NCBI GenBank assembly: GCA_027946365.1
Contig: JAPEUQ010000003.1
Span: 2,852,001-2,916,000, forward strand
Origin: Kalmusia sp. IMI 367209
Taxonomy: Eukaryota > Ascomycota > Dothideomycetes > Pleosporales > Didymosphaeriaceae
DNA length: 64,000 nt
Direction of reading: 5' to 3'
The notes below the pieces were generated by a model. The model ran no database searches, had not been told where the DNA came from, and was given only the letters and a program-made list of their open reading frames with translations. Below are positions 10,457-22,367 of this stretch, in pieces. A program made the translations under genes and the position numbers. Position 1 is the first letter of the stretch; every line of letters begins with the position of its first letter.

Positions 10457-12579
10457 TCAACACGACCAGACTCCAACGACGCCATTTTTACGTCCTTCTA
10501 CCATATAGCCTTCCTTAATCCGTACGCGCTCAATAATTGATAAGCTCGATGCATCCTCGTCCGCACCGACACCCGGACCGCAGTTCCAGTGCCGGCCGTC
10601 AGTCTTGTCGTAAATCTTTACAACGTCCTCGCCGGCTGCCGTGACAATGCGACGTGCATCGAACATCATGCTGGTGACGGGGTGGTCGTATGCATAGGCA
10701 TCATGTATTGAACCAGTTCGCAGGTCCCAGATCTGTTATTGTTAGCACATGAAGTCGAGACGAGGCAGAAACTACTCACACGTATACTTCTATCCGCACT
10801 ACCAGTGATGAGATGAACATCATCAAACTGTAGAGCGGTGACAGGGCCTGTATGGCCGACAAGACTGCGGTGCACTTGGCCGCTTCGCAAATCCCAAAGC
10901 CGCACCATGCCATCAGCCGTACCGCATGCTAGAGCAGCGTCGAAAACTTGGATGGCGCCCACGAAATCAGCACTTGCATCCGTGACTCTTCCAGTTTGTC
11001 GCCATGGTCCGCTGTTTGTGGAAGTAGTCGCACTGGCTTGTGCAGCAGCCCATAGAACATCAAGTGTCTGCACACATCTTCCTTTGACCAAATCCCACTG
11101 CCTCAGCGTTTTATCCGCAGAGCCGGAGACGAGAGTGTCACCGCGGAAGTGTAATGCAGTAATCTCATCTACATGCGATTCGAGCGAAAAGAGAGGACAG
11201 TCTTGCATGATAGTCGGCGGTGGCGGCGGAGGAGCGTCCTCGGCATTCCCGAATCCAAGCCCATCGTCTTCCTCCTCTTCACCATCTTTATTGATCCGGC
11301 TGTCCGAAGGTGCATATTCCGCTTTGCTCAAATCCCATAGTCGAATTGTAGCGTCCATGGAACCAGTCGCAACGATATTGTCTTCCACCTGCAAACAGCG
11401 TACCGACGATAGATGACCCTCAAGCATACCAATGCAGCGACCAGCATTTAGATCCCATACTCTTACCGTATCATCCAAGGCTGCTGTTACTAGAGTGCCC
11501 CATGGTGCGTCAAAATCCAGAGCGGTTATAGCGTCGGTGTGTGCAGGTAGCTCCTTGATCTTCGAGCCTGGTTCCAAGTGTTCGTGTAGAATAGGCATCG
11601 ATATTCGTCGTATAACCCTCTTCCGCTTACTTTTTGGGGAAGGTATCTTCTGATAGATGGATTCGGACATGAAGTCATCCCCAACCTCTGCAGCCTCCTC
11701 CTGACTTACAGTCGTAGGTGTTTCTGGCGACTTTGGAGCCAGTGCTGCGGCGTCGTCCAGCTCTTCCTGCAAATCTTCGATTCGATTGTCTACATCCAAG
11801 AGCTCCTGTTCAATCTCCGCCTCTTCCATCTCTATCCCTGCTAACCGATCTAGAACTATCTTGCGCATCGTATTCAGATTTGCGATCTTGTTGTCGATCT
11901 CGTGGATTTCGGCGGCACACATGTGCTTCCTAACGCCCATCATCTCCAGCCGATGTCCCATGCTGTGTTTCTGGTTCTTCAGCTTGACCATGGAAGGCGG
12001 TAGGTTCGCATGCTCCTCTTCGGCAGCTTGGCCGATCAGCCTTTGCCCCCTCGAGTTGTGCCTCCCATGTTTCTTGCCAACACCATCCTCGTCAGGCAAC
12101 GAGGCCTGGAAGCCCTGGAACAGGGAGTAGGCGTTGTTGTCCTCGGGTATGTTCGCAAGCAACTCGTCAGGTAGGTACGTGAGAGCGCGATGCTGTATCT
12201 CGGGCACAGATATCCTAGAGCGCACAAGCTCGCGTGGGGTCGTCTGGGCAAAGGAGAAGACGGAGCGCTGCAGCATCGGCCGGCGAAGTTCTCTGTGAAG
12301 CTCCCCTAGTGCATTCTGGTAGTGCTGGCTGACGCCCTCTGTCCCGATCAAGCTGCCTGCGGTCGCTGTGACTTTTCTGCCAAAGGCTTGCAGCTGGCGG
12401 GTCTAGCACATGTCAGTAATATATTCAGTGGAATGCGCATTGCTTGCATTCACATCTGGCAGATTGTCTATCAAACTGGCGTCAGACTCGTATTCCATGT
12501 CGTCCTGCGGCCGCAGCGGACGCGGGCTCGTGGACCTGCCCCGTGACGGCGAGCCATTGCGCGGTGGGTGTGCGGCCAT
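10457..12579 (-). CDS. MDV1: Mitochondrial division WD40 adaptor (MDV1/CAF4)
   Basis: Mdv1/Caf4 links the outer-membrane receptor Fis1 to the dynamin Dnm1 during mitochondrial fission. Exons (minus) are 12454-12579, 10780-12402 and 10457-10732, joined by introns of 51 nt (12403-12453) and 47 nt (10733-10779), both in frame, giving 674 residues. The N-terminus is disordered and acidic. A helical Fis1-binding-type segment follows. A long coiled coil at about 180-260 ([21 protein letters not shown] onwards) precedes at least six WD40 repeats filling the C-terminal half, for example [39 protein letters not shown] and RLWDLRSG. The last exon completes the final blade and ends GVVGVWSC. Start and domain order match the fungal family. 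It is divergent from ARO7. Confidence 0.93.
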
Positions 12580-12935
12580 CGAGGCACGTGAAAGGGGAGT
12601 GTGAACGAGCGAATGGGCAGCGACGGATGCTGCCTCAGATGGGCATAGTCATGGGGGGCGCAGATGGCGATGGTGAAGACGTTGGAGCAGCGCAATGGGC
12701 GGGGCGCGTCGTAACCGTGGCTGTTTGGTGTTGTCAAGCTCGACCAGTCGGCAAGGCCAGACAAGCTTCGCAGTACGTGCGTCATGTAGCCGCAAGATCC
12801 TCCGGCGGCCGGAAATCGGTGCTGCACTTTGTTCCTCCATCAGCGCAACAATGACTCCCTCCTCAACAACTTCTCAGCCTGAACTCCGTGGGGACGACTG
12901 GACACGCTGGACGCACCGCACACATTGGACACACA
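12580..12935. promoter_or_regulatory. Bidirectional promoter region, MDV1 / ARO7
   Basis: 356 nt separate the divergent start codons of the fission adaptor and chorismate mutase. Both promoters must lie here. No specific element was identified. Confidence 0.5.
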
Positions 12936-13835
12936 ATGGACGCTGCAATTGATTCATGGGACGCCGATAAGGCCTTGGATTTGGCCAATATTCGCTTTCA
13001 ACTCATGTATGCACTGGAATGAAATTATTGTTGGACGAACTGACTGTTGACAGCCGTCTGGAAGACACGATCATCTTCCACCTGATCGAGCGAGTGCAAT
13101 TTCCGCTGAACAAAACCATCTACAAGCCAGGTGGTGTCCACATCCCGGACTCTGATCTGAGTTTGCTCGACTGGATGCTGCGCGAGCAGGAGCGCCTGCA
13201 GTCCCTCGTGCGTCGTTATCAATCGCCAGATGAATACCCCTTCTTCCCCGACGCGCTTCAAGAACCCATCTTAAAGCCTCTCAACTACCCTAAGATCCTT
13301 CACGACAACGATGTCAATGTCAACGACAAGTTGAAGCAGAGCTACATCGAGCATATCCTCCCCGCAGCTTGTCGGCAGTCGGATCACGGTGATAGAGGAG
13401 AGAAGCAAGAGAACTACGGTTCCTCTGCAACATGCGATGTCGCCTGTCTTCAGGCTCTGTCCCGACGCATACACTTTGGTAAATTTGTAGCGGAAGCCAA
13501 ATTCGTGAAAGAGCCTGAGCGCTTCGTGAAGCTTATCAAAGCTGGGGACACAAAGGGCATCGATGAGGCTATTACTGATGCGAAGGTCGAGAAGAAGGTT
13601 TTGGAAAGGCTCAGGCTTAAGGCGGAGACGTATGGCACGGACCCAGACTGTGACGGCGTTGCGCCTGCAAAGGTGAATGCAGATGCTGTCAAGGCAATGT
13701 ACAAGGTGAGCAAGCCATCTTTGCCGCGATCGTTCGATGCTGATGTATGAACCACAGGACTGGGTAATCCCTCTTACTAAGGAGGTCGAGGTAGACTATT
13801 TGATGCAGCGACTAAAGGGGACGCAATGGGAATAG
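12936..13835 (+). CDS. ARO7: Chorismate mutase (ARO7)
   Basis: Chorismate mutase converts chorismate to prephenate, the committed step to phenylalanine and tyrosine. Exons are 12936-13006, 13054-13705 and 13758-13835, with introns of 47 nt (13007-13053) and 52 nt (13706-13757), giving 266 residues, close to the 256 of yeast Aro7. The N-terminus has ALDLANIRFQLIRLEDTI, the conserved helix carrying the active-site Arg. FHLIERVQFPLN follows. GKFVAEAKF and the C-terminal DWVIPLTKEVEVDYLMQRL are the allosteric-type AroQ signatures. The eukaryotic AroQ fold with tryptophan/tyrosine regulation is family knowledge. Both introns interrupt conserved blocks that join perfectly, so the model is secure. 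Confidence 0.95.
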
Positions 13836-14294
13836 CTACAGTTTGGAGTCAGTCCTCGCGAATGTTGTGTGGCCTAGTATAATTCAGCCCACAATGAGTC
13901 CTCCAACCTTTGCTCCTCGTACTATTCCATATAGCGTCTTTTCTTGCCTTAGGGCTCGGACTTGTTGTAGTGTTGGAGCAGCTTCGCTAGACGTAGATCC
14001 TAGACGGTGGATTTCGGAATCCTCGGAATCGGGTTCACTCCAATATACCAACTTCAGAACCTACACCAACATTCAATGTGACATTCACGCTTGCGCAAAC
14101 CTTGTTAACAGAAGCCACATGGCTAAACGTACACACCCCCTAACATCGTACGAACTCTGCACCGTTGAAACACTCCCTCGTCTGAACCTTACATCTGAAA
14201 CTCCCCGGCACATCTCCACGTGACCGCGCACTTCTATATCACCGGCGCTAATCCCGACAACAACGAATTGATCCGCCCTCAACAACCTCCCAAA
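13836..14294. other. Intergenic region, ARO7 to ALG3
   Basis: 459 nt lies between two genes on the same strand, holding the ARO7 3' end and the ALG3 promoter. No other feature is supported. Confidence 0.45.
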
Positions 14295-15717
14295 ATGAAT
14301 ACTTTACGAGACTTAGCGACGAACCCGGAACATACGCGATGGTTATATCCGCTGCTACTCGTCGCCGACGCCGCGCTATGCGGTGTCATAATCGAGACTG
14401 TGCCTTGTACGCAAGCCCCTAGTAATGCTTCGCGACAACACGTGTGCTAACCATGATTCCGAACGCAGACACGGAAATTGACTGGACAACATACATGGAG
14501 CACATCGCGATATACAACAAGGGTGAAAGAGATTATAAGCTTATTGAGGGCGCAACGGGGCCATTGGTGTATCCCGGCGCCCACGTCCTGATCTATAAGA
14601 TCCTGTACTGGATCACAGACCAAGGGAAAAATATTCAGCTTGCGCAGTATATTTTTGGGCTGGTGTATCTTTTCACGCTGGCAATTGTTCTTCAGTGCTA
14701 TCGGAAGGCCAAAGTAAGAACTTTTCCAAATCGGTTCGCGGTATATTGAGAGGGAGTTTTACTAACGAGTCCAGGTGCCGCCATATGTATTCCCGCTATT
14801 GATTTTGTCGAAGCGACTACATAGCATATTCGTGCTGAGATGCTTCAACGATTGTTTTGCGGTGTTGGGGCTATTCGCGGCGATCTATTGCTATCAGACG
14901 AAGTACTGGCATTTGGGCAGCTTCTTCTACACGACAGGGCTGAATGTTAAAATGAGCCTTTTGCTGCCGCTACCGGCGATGGGGATCTTATTTCTGCAAG
15001 CACTAGGGTCTACGGAGGCGGTCACACAGGCGATGATTATTCTTCAAGTCTCGGTAAGCCTGGTCACTCATGTGAAGATAGATACGTGGCTGATTGATTT
15101 AGGTTGGCTACGGATACCCTTTCCGCAAGCGAGCGCCATCCTACTTTGCCAGGGCGTTTGAGTTGACCCGCCAATTCCTGTACAAATGGACCGTGAACTG
15201 GCGCTTTGTTCCAGAAGAGACTTTCCTTTCCAAGCCCTTTGCTATCGGCCTGCTACTCGCTCATGTCGGCCTCTTGCTCTGGTTCGCGAGAACGCTGTGG
15301 ATCAAGCCTTCAAAACGCCAGCCTCGCGCATTCCTGCGCATGATCCGGGACGAGCCTCGCGATCAGGACCAGATTGCCCGAAGGATAACGCCGAATTTCA
15401 TCATGACTGCCATGTTGTCTGCCGTAGCCATAGGCATGCTGTGCGCCAGATCATTGCACTACCAATTCTACGCCTATCTCGCGTGGAGCACACCATTTCT
15501 ACTATGGAAAGCCGGATTTCACCCAGTCGTTCAGTATGCGTTATGGGGCGCGCAAGAGTGGGCGTGGAACGTGTACCCCAGCACACCAGCGAGCTCGGCG
15601 ACGGTGGTGGGTATTCTTGCGACTACTGTTCTCGGCGTATGGTGGGGGACGCGAAACGAATTCAACGACGTAGGAGCGAACGGCAAGGTGGTGGGCGAGC
15701 ATGAGCATGCGGAGTGA
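14295..15717 (+). CDS. ALG3: ALG3 alpha-1,3-mannosyltransferase (dolichol-linked oligosaccharide)
   Basis: ALG3 adds the sixth mannose, from dolichol-phosphate-mannose, to Man5GlcNAc2-PP-dolichol on the lumenal side of the ER during N-glycan precursor assembly. Exons are 14295-14406, 14469-14713, 14775-15053 and 15103-15717, with introns of 62, 61 and 49 nt, giving 416 residues. Recognisable blocks are [14 protein letters not shown] across the first junction, [28 protein letters not shown] after the second, and [19 protein letters not shown] after the third. The protein is strongly hydrophobic with multiple membrane spans. Length and motif order match fungal ALG3 (458 in yeast). Its stop lies 4 nt from the stop of the convergent gene downstream. 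Confidence 0.95.
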
Positions 15718-15721
15718 TCAC

Positions 15722-16196
15722 CTACTCCTCGTCCGAATCCGACGGTGGGAGCTTTCCCACCGTCGACTCCTCGTCGTCGCTGTCCTCGCCGTACGATGAC
15801 TTCTTTGTGAATTCTTTCGGCCTATCCTGTATCAATATTGCTGTACAGACTCTCCATATACCCACGTATCTTTGAATAGACCTACCAATACCCCATCTTT
15901 CTCCACGCCTTCTCGTCCCGCACCACGTTCACGATCTCGCCGTCAAGCTTGTTGTCTCTATCTGCTAGCGCTTCTGTGTCGACTACGACGTAGCTACCGC
16001 GCTTGATCCATATTGTGGAGCGGAACTTGGCCTCGAGCTCAACGAGGACGGACTTGCTGTTGGGCAATTCGGCATTATACAGGTTGTTGCCGGCGGCTTT
16101 GGTGATGCGAGCGATGGCCTGAGTATCGGAGAGTGCGTCGGGAGGGGTGAGTGTCTCTTCCACTGTGGCATGGAGCTGGCGCTTTGGGCGTGGCAT
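15722..16196 (-). CDS. EIF1AD-like S1/eIF1A-fold RNA-binding protein
   Basis: Exon 1 (15886-16196) encodes MPRPKRQLHATVEETL, then an OB/S1-type domain with LPNSKSVLVELEAKFRSTIW, IKRGSYVVVD and GEIVNVVRDEKAWRKMGYW. The eIF1A-domain-containing (EIF1AD) family is nuclear and implicated in stress responses and late 40S maturation. A 64-nt intron (15822-15885) joins to exon 2 (15722-15821), which supplies PKEFTKKSSYGEDSDDEES and an acidic end, 136 residues in total. The chosen acceptor is TAG at 15823-15822. A CAG acceptor 5 nt upstream gives a different, Arg/Ser-rich tail (see findings). Without splicing the frame stops right after GYW. An in-frame ATG at 16241 would add 15 residues, but the downstream ATG begins the conserved part. 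Confidence 0.85.
15740..15765. repeat. Perfect 11-bp hairpin with 4-nt loop at convergent gene ends
   Basis: CGACGGTGGGA (15740-15750) and TCCCACCGTCG (15755-15765) are exact reverse complements separated by GCTT. The hairpin starts 22 nt after the ALG3 stop, inside the last exon of the opposing EIF1AD-like gene. Confidence 0.9.
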
Positions 16197-16370
16197 TGTG
16201 TACGGTTTGGGATTTTGTTGATTTGGCGATGAAATGTTCATAGAGGGGCAGATCGCGGACTTTAGGGAAGGTCCTGCCGAGAGCTCGCTAAAGACTTCTG
16301 ACCCTTCTATTCAGCCATCACGTCTCACTGATGCTTGCTCAAAGGTCAAAGATTATTATTACCATCTAAA

Positions 16371-19250
16371 CTAGTATAAAACTTGCCCTTTCCATAAGGG
16401 TGCTTGTCGCGCACTCTCCTCGACCCATTCTACCTTCCCTTTCTCATTCACAATAGCATCTTCATCTGTCACGTTCACACCATGCTCCCCAAGCGTTTCC
16501 CTCAAAGTACTCACTTCCTTAGCACTGACGCCCAATTGATCTCTCGCCAGCCAAATTACCGGCGGCTCTGCAACAATAGCTGGATGCAGATACGCTTTCC
16601 TGGCGTCCTGCACATCGTAAGGTTGCACCGGCTCCCTAAAGCGCGAGTTCAGCGACGCGGAAAGCGAAGCTGCCGATTGAGACTGCGGAGAGAAGATGCG
16701 CTGGAAAAGCGATCTCTTCTGGGGCTGAGGTGCTACGTTCGCAATGTCCTCTGTTGTGGCTTTGGTCCTGTATCCACTAGAGAAGTTTGCGGCTGCTCCG
16801 GACACGAGACCGCTCCCGGTCTGTCCATTCGTAACGAGTGACTCGGCTTTCCCTTCATATCCGGGATGCATGTCGTTTCTGGCCTTTCCCTCTCTAGACA
16901 CATTGATGGCCTCTTCCCGCCGTTGCTCCGACTCTTGGAGCAGATTTAGTGGTAGTCTATCAACTAGAGGGTACAGCTTCTTCCTCATCGCGATGTGGAA
17001 CAAAATTGTGACTATAATGAGTATTATCTGTAGAATGACAGGCCCTACAGCCACTGAACTCTTGCCAATATTGATTGCGAAGAGTCCCAGCAGACAAAGC
17101 TCTGCTAGGTAGACGCCGACCATCAATTGTTGTATAGCTCTTGCATAACATTCGCCTTTAGTGTCGATCGAAGTACTAAATACATACAGCATGTTGTATT
17201 TGTACGCGAGGTATATCAGGCCCATACCGACGGTCGCGAAACCAAGGACGAGCGGTGCGATTATGGCATATGAGATGGCAATGACGCCCAGATTAGTCCA
17301 TACTGGGTAGTCTGAGCCCCAAGACGGAGTTGTCAGAGTCATCCACTTGTCATACTTCTTGCGTGGCGTCTTTGCAAGCTTGTTCAGGATCAAGATACCA
17401 ACTAAACCTCCTATGTTGAACAGGTAGCCTGCAGCCTGAGCAACACCAAAGAGAACGAAGTATGAGATGTAGAAATTGCTGGCCTTGGGAAGATTCTGGG
17501 CAAGTAATGAGACAGCTGACGTAGGGTTGCTGACGATCTGGCTCGCAACCGCTGTGGCCCCAGAGGTGAAAGTGGTGATAAGGAAGACTTGGACGACTTG
17601 AAAAGCGAAGTACCAGGATTGCGTTTGCTGCTCGACCTCGGAGAGGGTCACTGCACCAGCAAGCTTCGCCACCACTGCTTGTTGTCAGTTGAGGTGTCTC
17701 AATCGGACATGTTCACTTACGGCGACAGATGATCGGGACAAGAGCCATAAGTACAGCAAGTAGTACAGTCGGCAAGAGGCCAGTAACAACGCCTAGGATG
17801 ACAGACGGGATGTCATTGATCCACCGGAGGAACGGTACATGCTCTGTCAAGTAGTTCACGTTGCTGATGATGCCTACTAGTGCAACAGGTATGCTCCAGA
17901 ACAAGATCATCGCAAAGATGAAAGCAAAGGCGATCGCCCGACGCAGAGACCTGTCCCAGGCGTTCATTTTCAAATTCTTCCAGATTATCTCACCAGGAAG
18001 GATGCCGGTTTGGCGAGCAATGAAGGTAGCCGGCTTCTCGTGGATGGTAATCACGCTCGCAGTTTGCGCTGCCGCCATAGTCTCAAACTCAATGAAGACA
18101 GAATTGAGCAGCTTCTCCTTACCAGCGATATGAGAACGTTGCGATGCCTGCACCTCCGGGAGTAGCTGTCTGAGATGATCCTTCCCGTAATCGATAGTAT
18201 CGACCTTCTGCCCGATAAGCAGTTTGAGCCGATGTGTCGGCCTGTCCTTCGCAGTAAGGAATTGGTCCCACGAAGTCGGCTTCGGTTGCCTCGGGTTGTT
18301 AGGCTGTTCCACATCCCTCTTCTTTCCTTTCCTGAATTTTTTGACTGCCTGCTGTATCAGTTTCATCTCGGCGCCTTCGAGCTTGAGCGCTGTGTCATTA
18401 ACATCGTCGACTTCATCTGAGAGGTTTGAAAAATCAGATACAAGCCAGACCTGCGATACGCCGTTGAACATGTGATGCAGACGCTCGTGCGAAAGGTACT
18501 GCTCAGGCACATTCGTGAACAGCACAGTGCGCGAGGAGATGCGGCTCGCGTTCCAAGCTGAGAGTAAATATGCCTGGCGGATCTTCACCAAGTACGAGAG
18601 TTCTCGCCATATTAAATATAGCACGAAGCCTGCATTCTTTGCATCAGTCCAACTCATCAATCAATCCTTAATCAATTTCCAACCTACCAAAGAAAAGCCA
18701 CGCAATCAGCGCATGCGCAAAGAACCGTGCTGGGTGTGCAACGTTACTGAACGACAGGATATCCAAATCTTGCTGTCCGCCACCGCCCGTCGCATTCACA
18801 GGAAACAGAACAGGCCACGTTATACACGCGCCAACAAAGCTCATTAACACCATTATTTTGAAGAAGCGTACATATAGATATCCATCGAGGGATTGGTGAT
18901 TGAGGATGTATTCATCTTGTGTGGCTCGGAAGTCTGAAATCCAGCCGAAGAGACCTGGTTTGGAAGATTTTGGAGTTTTTTCACTGTACAATAGATGCAT
19001 GGGTTAACAATGAAAATATAGCAGGGATGATAGAGATGCCATACTAATTCGACAGTTTATCATGGAAAGTCCTTGGCTGATACAAGCGCTGTTGTTTCCT
19101 GCGCAAGAACAAAAAGATGCCTACATAGACGGAAGCGAGCGCGATGCACGGTACGAGCGTCGAAACGAAAGCTGATATTGAAGACGAAGAGTTACGATGA
19201 CTACCCTGCGGCTGCGCCGTAGACGACGCGGTCGACGATGCGGACGACAT
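16371..19250 (-). CDS. CSC1/OSCA-type calcium-permeable stress-gated channel (DUF221/RSN1-like)
   Basis: Members of this family (yeast Csc1, Rsn1, Phm7; plant OSCA; animal TMEM63) are mechanically or osmotically gated cation channels. Exons (minus) are 19045-19250, 18688-18983, 17721-18629 and 16371-17674, with introns of 61, 58 and 46 nt; the parts join in frame to 904 residues. The first span lies in SAFVSTLVPCIALASVYVG. LDGYLYVRFFKIM follows, as does SRTVLFTNVPEQYLS, which opens the cytosolic RNA-binding-like domain. The 10TM-type pore region begins at PGEIIWKNLKMN and continues through WYFAFQVVQVFLITT. The C-terminal soluble tail ends with a DUF3779-like section (AYLHPAIVAEPPVIWLARD). An upstream ATG at 19277 would add nine residues. 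Substrate and localisation are inferred. Confidence 0.9.
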
Positions 19251-20270
19251 CGTGAAGGTGGTGTGCAAGAACACCATGCATGGCGGGGTTACGCTACTCA
19301 CTTTCTATCTCCCTTCACATGCGTAGCGTTCTATGCCATCATGGACTGCTTCGGACAAAGCCTGATGTTTGCAAAAGTAGCATTAAGTTGTCCGGGCACT
19401 AAGACGGATCACCAGTGGTGCGCAAGAGATGACCAATTAGGATGGTCGGTGTGACTCGGGATTTGAGTTTGTGGTTCTAGCTAGGATGGGGCGGGAAGAT
19501 CTGGGGATCAATGACGTTGAGAGGGTGGTGGTGAGACGGCGTGGGAGGCTAGTAATAGTGGAATGTGCCTTTGTTCAACCAGCCGTCGCACGCAACTTAG
19601 TAAACTAGCAGGAGGGACGTCTGCTATTCTTGTCTGCCTGTATTGAGTACGTATACCTAAATATGTATGAGTTTATGTAGTTTAACACTAGAATAGTGGA
19701 ATGTAGAATCCATGCTTGAGCGTTGAGTGTTGTTGTCATTAGGGTATGGGTTGGGATCATGGTGAACACGTGATGGTCTACGGAATCGATGATTATTTTC
19801 AAGGCTTTATATGTTCTGGGTTATATCAAATCGTGTGTAGGCATACATGGGAAGATTGAATTACAATATGTAAAGCGGCCTTCAACATGCATGAAAGGCG
19901 CCTTAAAATAGGCACTGCCCTATCGTGCAAAGGATCTTTGAATAAGTCTGTAAATATGATGATCATGACATGATCACCGCCTCTATGAATGTGAAATTCA
20001 AAACCGAGAAAGCATGTCTTCAGTCCGACAGGCTGAACGGCAGCACTCGTAGATGTCATCCAGGTCACACAATTCGCAAAATTTCGTCGTGACCAGTGTG
20101 GTTTGCAGACCACCAATCCAATGTCCAGCCAGTTGTAAGCCCTATCCAAACATGTGCCGTTTCACAACGACTCTACAACGTTCTCAAGAAGCATTGTAGT
20201 CTGAGCCGAGAAGAACGAAGCCGACGAAGCCGACGAAGCCGACGAAGCCGACGCACAGAGCTATCCCCAA
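19251..20270. other. Intergenic region with short tandem repeat near its right end
   Basis: About 1 kb has no supported gene. It includes the 9-nt repeat listed separately. Confidence 0.45.
20216..20253 (+). repeat. 9-nt minisatellite, about 4 copies
   Basis: CGAAGCCGA is repeated about 4.2 times, just downstream of the stop codon of the coiled-coil gene. Confidence 0.85.
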
Positions 20271-21404
20271 TCACCCTTCCTCTGCATTGATTGCATTTAA
20301 TACGTTTGCCTTCCAATCATTGAACTTTTTCCTCATATTTTTGATCTCTTTTTGGAGATCCTCGACCTGTGTCTCAAGATTGGCGTTTTCCTGCTTGACA
20401 TCGTATGCCTCATTAGAGAGCTTCGCGTTATCGCTGCGCAGCACGTTGACTTCTCGTATCGCGTCATCTCCCGCCTTCATCCGGTTGCTAAGGTTCTCAA
20501 CATTGAGTCTGAGTGCATGATTATTCATGCCGAGGATTTTATTATCCTGTCGAACATCCTCCAGCTGCTTCTGCAGCTTTACAATTTCATCTTTATCCAA
20601 TCTCAAGGCTGCATGGTCACTCTTGAGTTTTTTATATGCTTGCGCCATGTAAGCGATATCTTCTATTTTCTGTGACGCCAGCTTAGTCAATTGATTCTAG
20701 CAAAAGGAGGGTGGTGTAATTTACTGGCGTCCTGCCACGAAGACCACGAGTGTTATCTAGATATGGTTAGCAAGTATTTTGTATAAAAGATGTTCTTTTT
20801 TACTCTGCCCAGTAGCTTCAATCGACTGCCTACAGATATCGGTGTTAACGGTCGCATTAAAGAGAGGTCGATGTGTACTCCTCTCATTACGACCGTGGCT
20901 CTTTGGGTTTGAGAGCAGCTTCTGTTCCTGTATTCTTTCGCAAGCTTTTCCGAAACATATCAAGAACTTTTCACTCAAACGCTGAGTATCACGAAGTCTA
21001 TCCGACGCGATCAAGTAATAGGTAGCTATGGCTCCCAGTAGATGAGGATCGCTCCTCAGGCACCAAAATGGATCTTTGAGCCGTGCCCCTCTGAGTACTT
21101 CCCAATCAGTCGGGCGACCGTTCGCGACGATTTCATGCTTCATAATACCGTCTTTGGTCTTGTAGATCCATATTGTGATTTCCTTTGCGACACCCGGTAG
21201 TTTAGGATTGGTGGTTCCCACAAGCAAACGCCTTTGGACCAGCGGCTGCCTGGCTGCATCTGATCTAGCCAAGTACAACTCAGCATAATCTTCTTCTGTA
21301 ATTGGGGCGCAGACCCGCTCCTCGACGCTAGGTAACACCTCATATGCTGCTTTGAAGTGTTTGGCGGCAAATGCTTGGATGTCTTTGAAGGCAAAGGTCG
21401 ACAT
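20271..21404 (-). CDS. Coiled-coil protein of unknown function, three exons
   Basis: I do not recognise the family. Exons (minus) are 20804-21404, 20725-20756 and 20271-20669. The first intron (20757-20803, 47 nt) has donor GTAAAA and the exact branch GCTAAC 10 nt before TAG. The second (20670-20724, 55 nt) has GTAAAT, a GACTAAG-like branch and CAG. The phases fit and give 343 residues. The first 200 residues look globular (IQAFAAKHFKAAYEVLPSVE, WEVLRGARLKDPFW, LGAIATYYLIASDRL). The last 130 form a continuous heptad-like coiled coil (LQKQLEDVRQDNKILG to LQKEIKNMRKKFNDW). Without these introns the locus looks like two unrelated short frames. The short middle exon is the least certain part. Confidence 0.6.
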
Positions 21405-22367
21405 ATTGGACCAAAGTGTCTCGTAGGTGTAAAGTAGTAGGACCCTAGAGTTTTTAGGTATGAGAGAAGTGGAGGGATCGGCGGCCGTTGCGAGCCGTGT
21501 AGCCTAGTTAGATCTCGTGGTTCACTTCCTAGCGGAAAGCTCTTTCAATGGTGATGGCGAGTGGGTGTGAGAGAGGCTTGGAGCAAAGTTGAAAAGTGTT
21601 TGAGTGGAGGGTACATGCAAATGGAAATCGTATGAAAAGGGTAAGCACGCGGGTCGTAGGGCAACAGTAAGCAAAAGTGGCCAGTTTCACAGAACTGGGA
21701 CATCATCTTAGCCCAACTTGAACTGAAAGATAAGATTTGTACATCTGAGGCATATACGCACACTTTTGTGCTGTGGCTGTAGGTAAAGGAATTATGATGG
21801 TTGAAAAGGAAGGCACAACCCAATATTGCCAGCACATAAGCGCTACACGCAGAATACGCACCATCTTGAGAAATGCATCTCACATTGACTTTACTGCTTA
21901 TCGGCTCCCTCGCTTCTTCGACTTCTGAAATATCAATACAGCTACTCTTCTGGATGTGCTTCGATCACCTCTACACCCATCGTGCCTGTCATCACAAGCA
22001 CTCCAATCACCACCTACGTCGCCTTTCACAAATCCAGTAGAGCGGGGAGGATGTTTCTTCGTTGACTTCATTTCCAGAAAGTACGCCCTTGTAGTTCATT
22101 ATAGGCGATATAATCAACGCGACAGAATGGCCGGAGGTTTGGCAGCAGAAGGACTAGAATACGTGAACATCGGAGCAACTTATGGTCTTGCAGATATCAA
22201 CAACAGATATTGTACAGAATATATATGCGTCAGACATACAAATACAGCTGTGATAGTAGGTGACGAAAAAAAAGCACCTGCTCGCCAGTCTTGTATAGCG
22301 AATTACGTTACGACGCATGATGCATCGTAAGCACCACACTTTGTGGCCGCCCACTATGTATGCATGC
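21405..22367. other. Intergenic region, no gene seen
   Basis: About 960 nt between two minus-strand genes, AT-rich toward the right. Nothing is supported beyond presumed promoter and 3' UTR. Confidence 0.4.
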
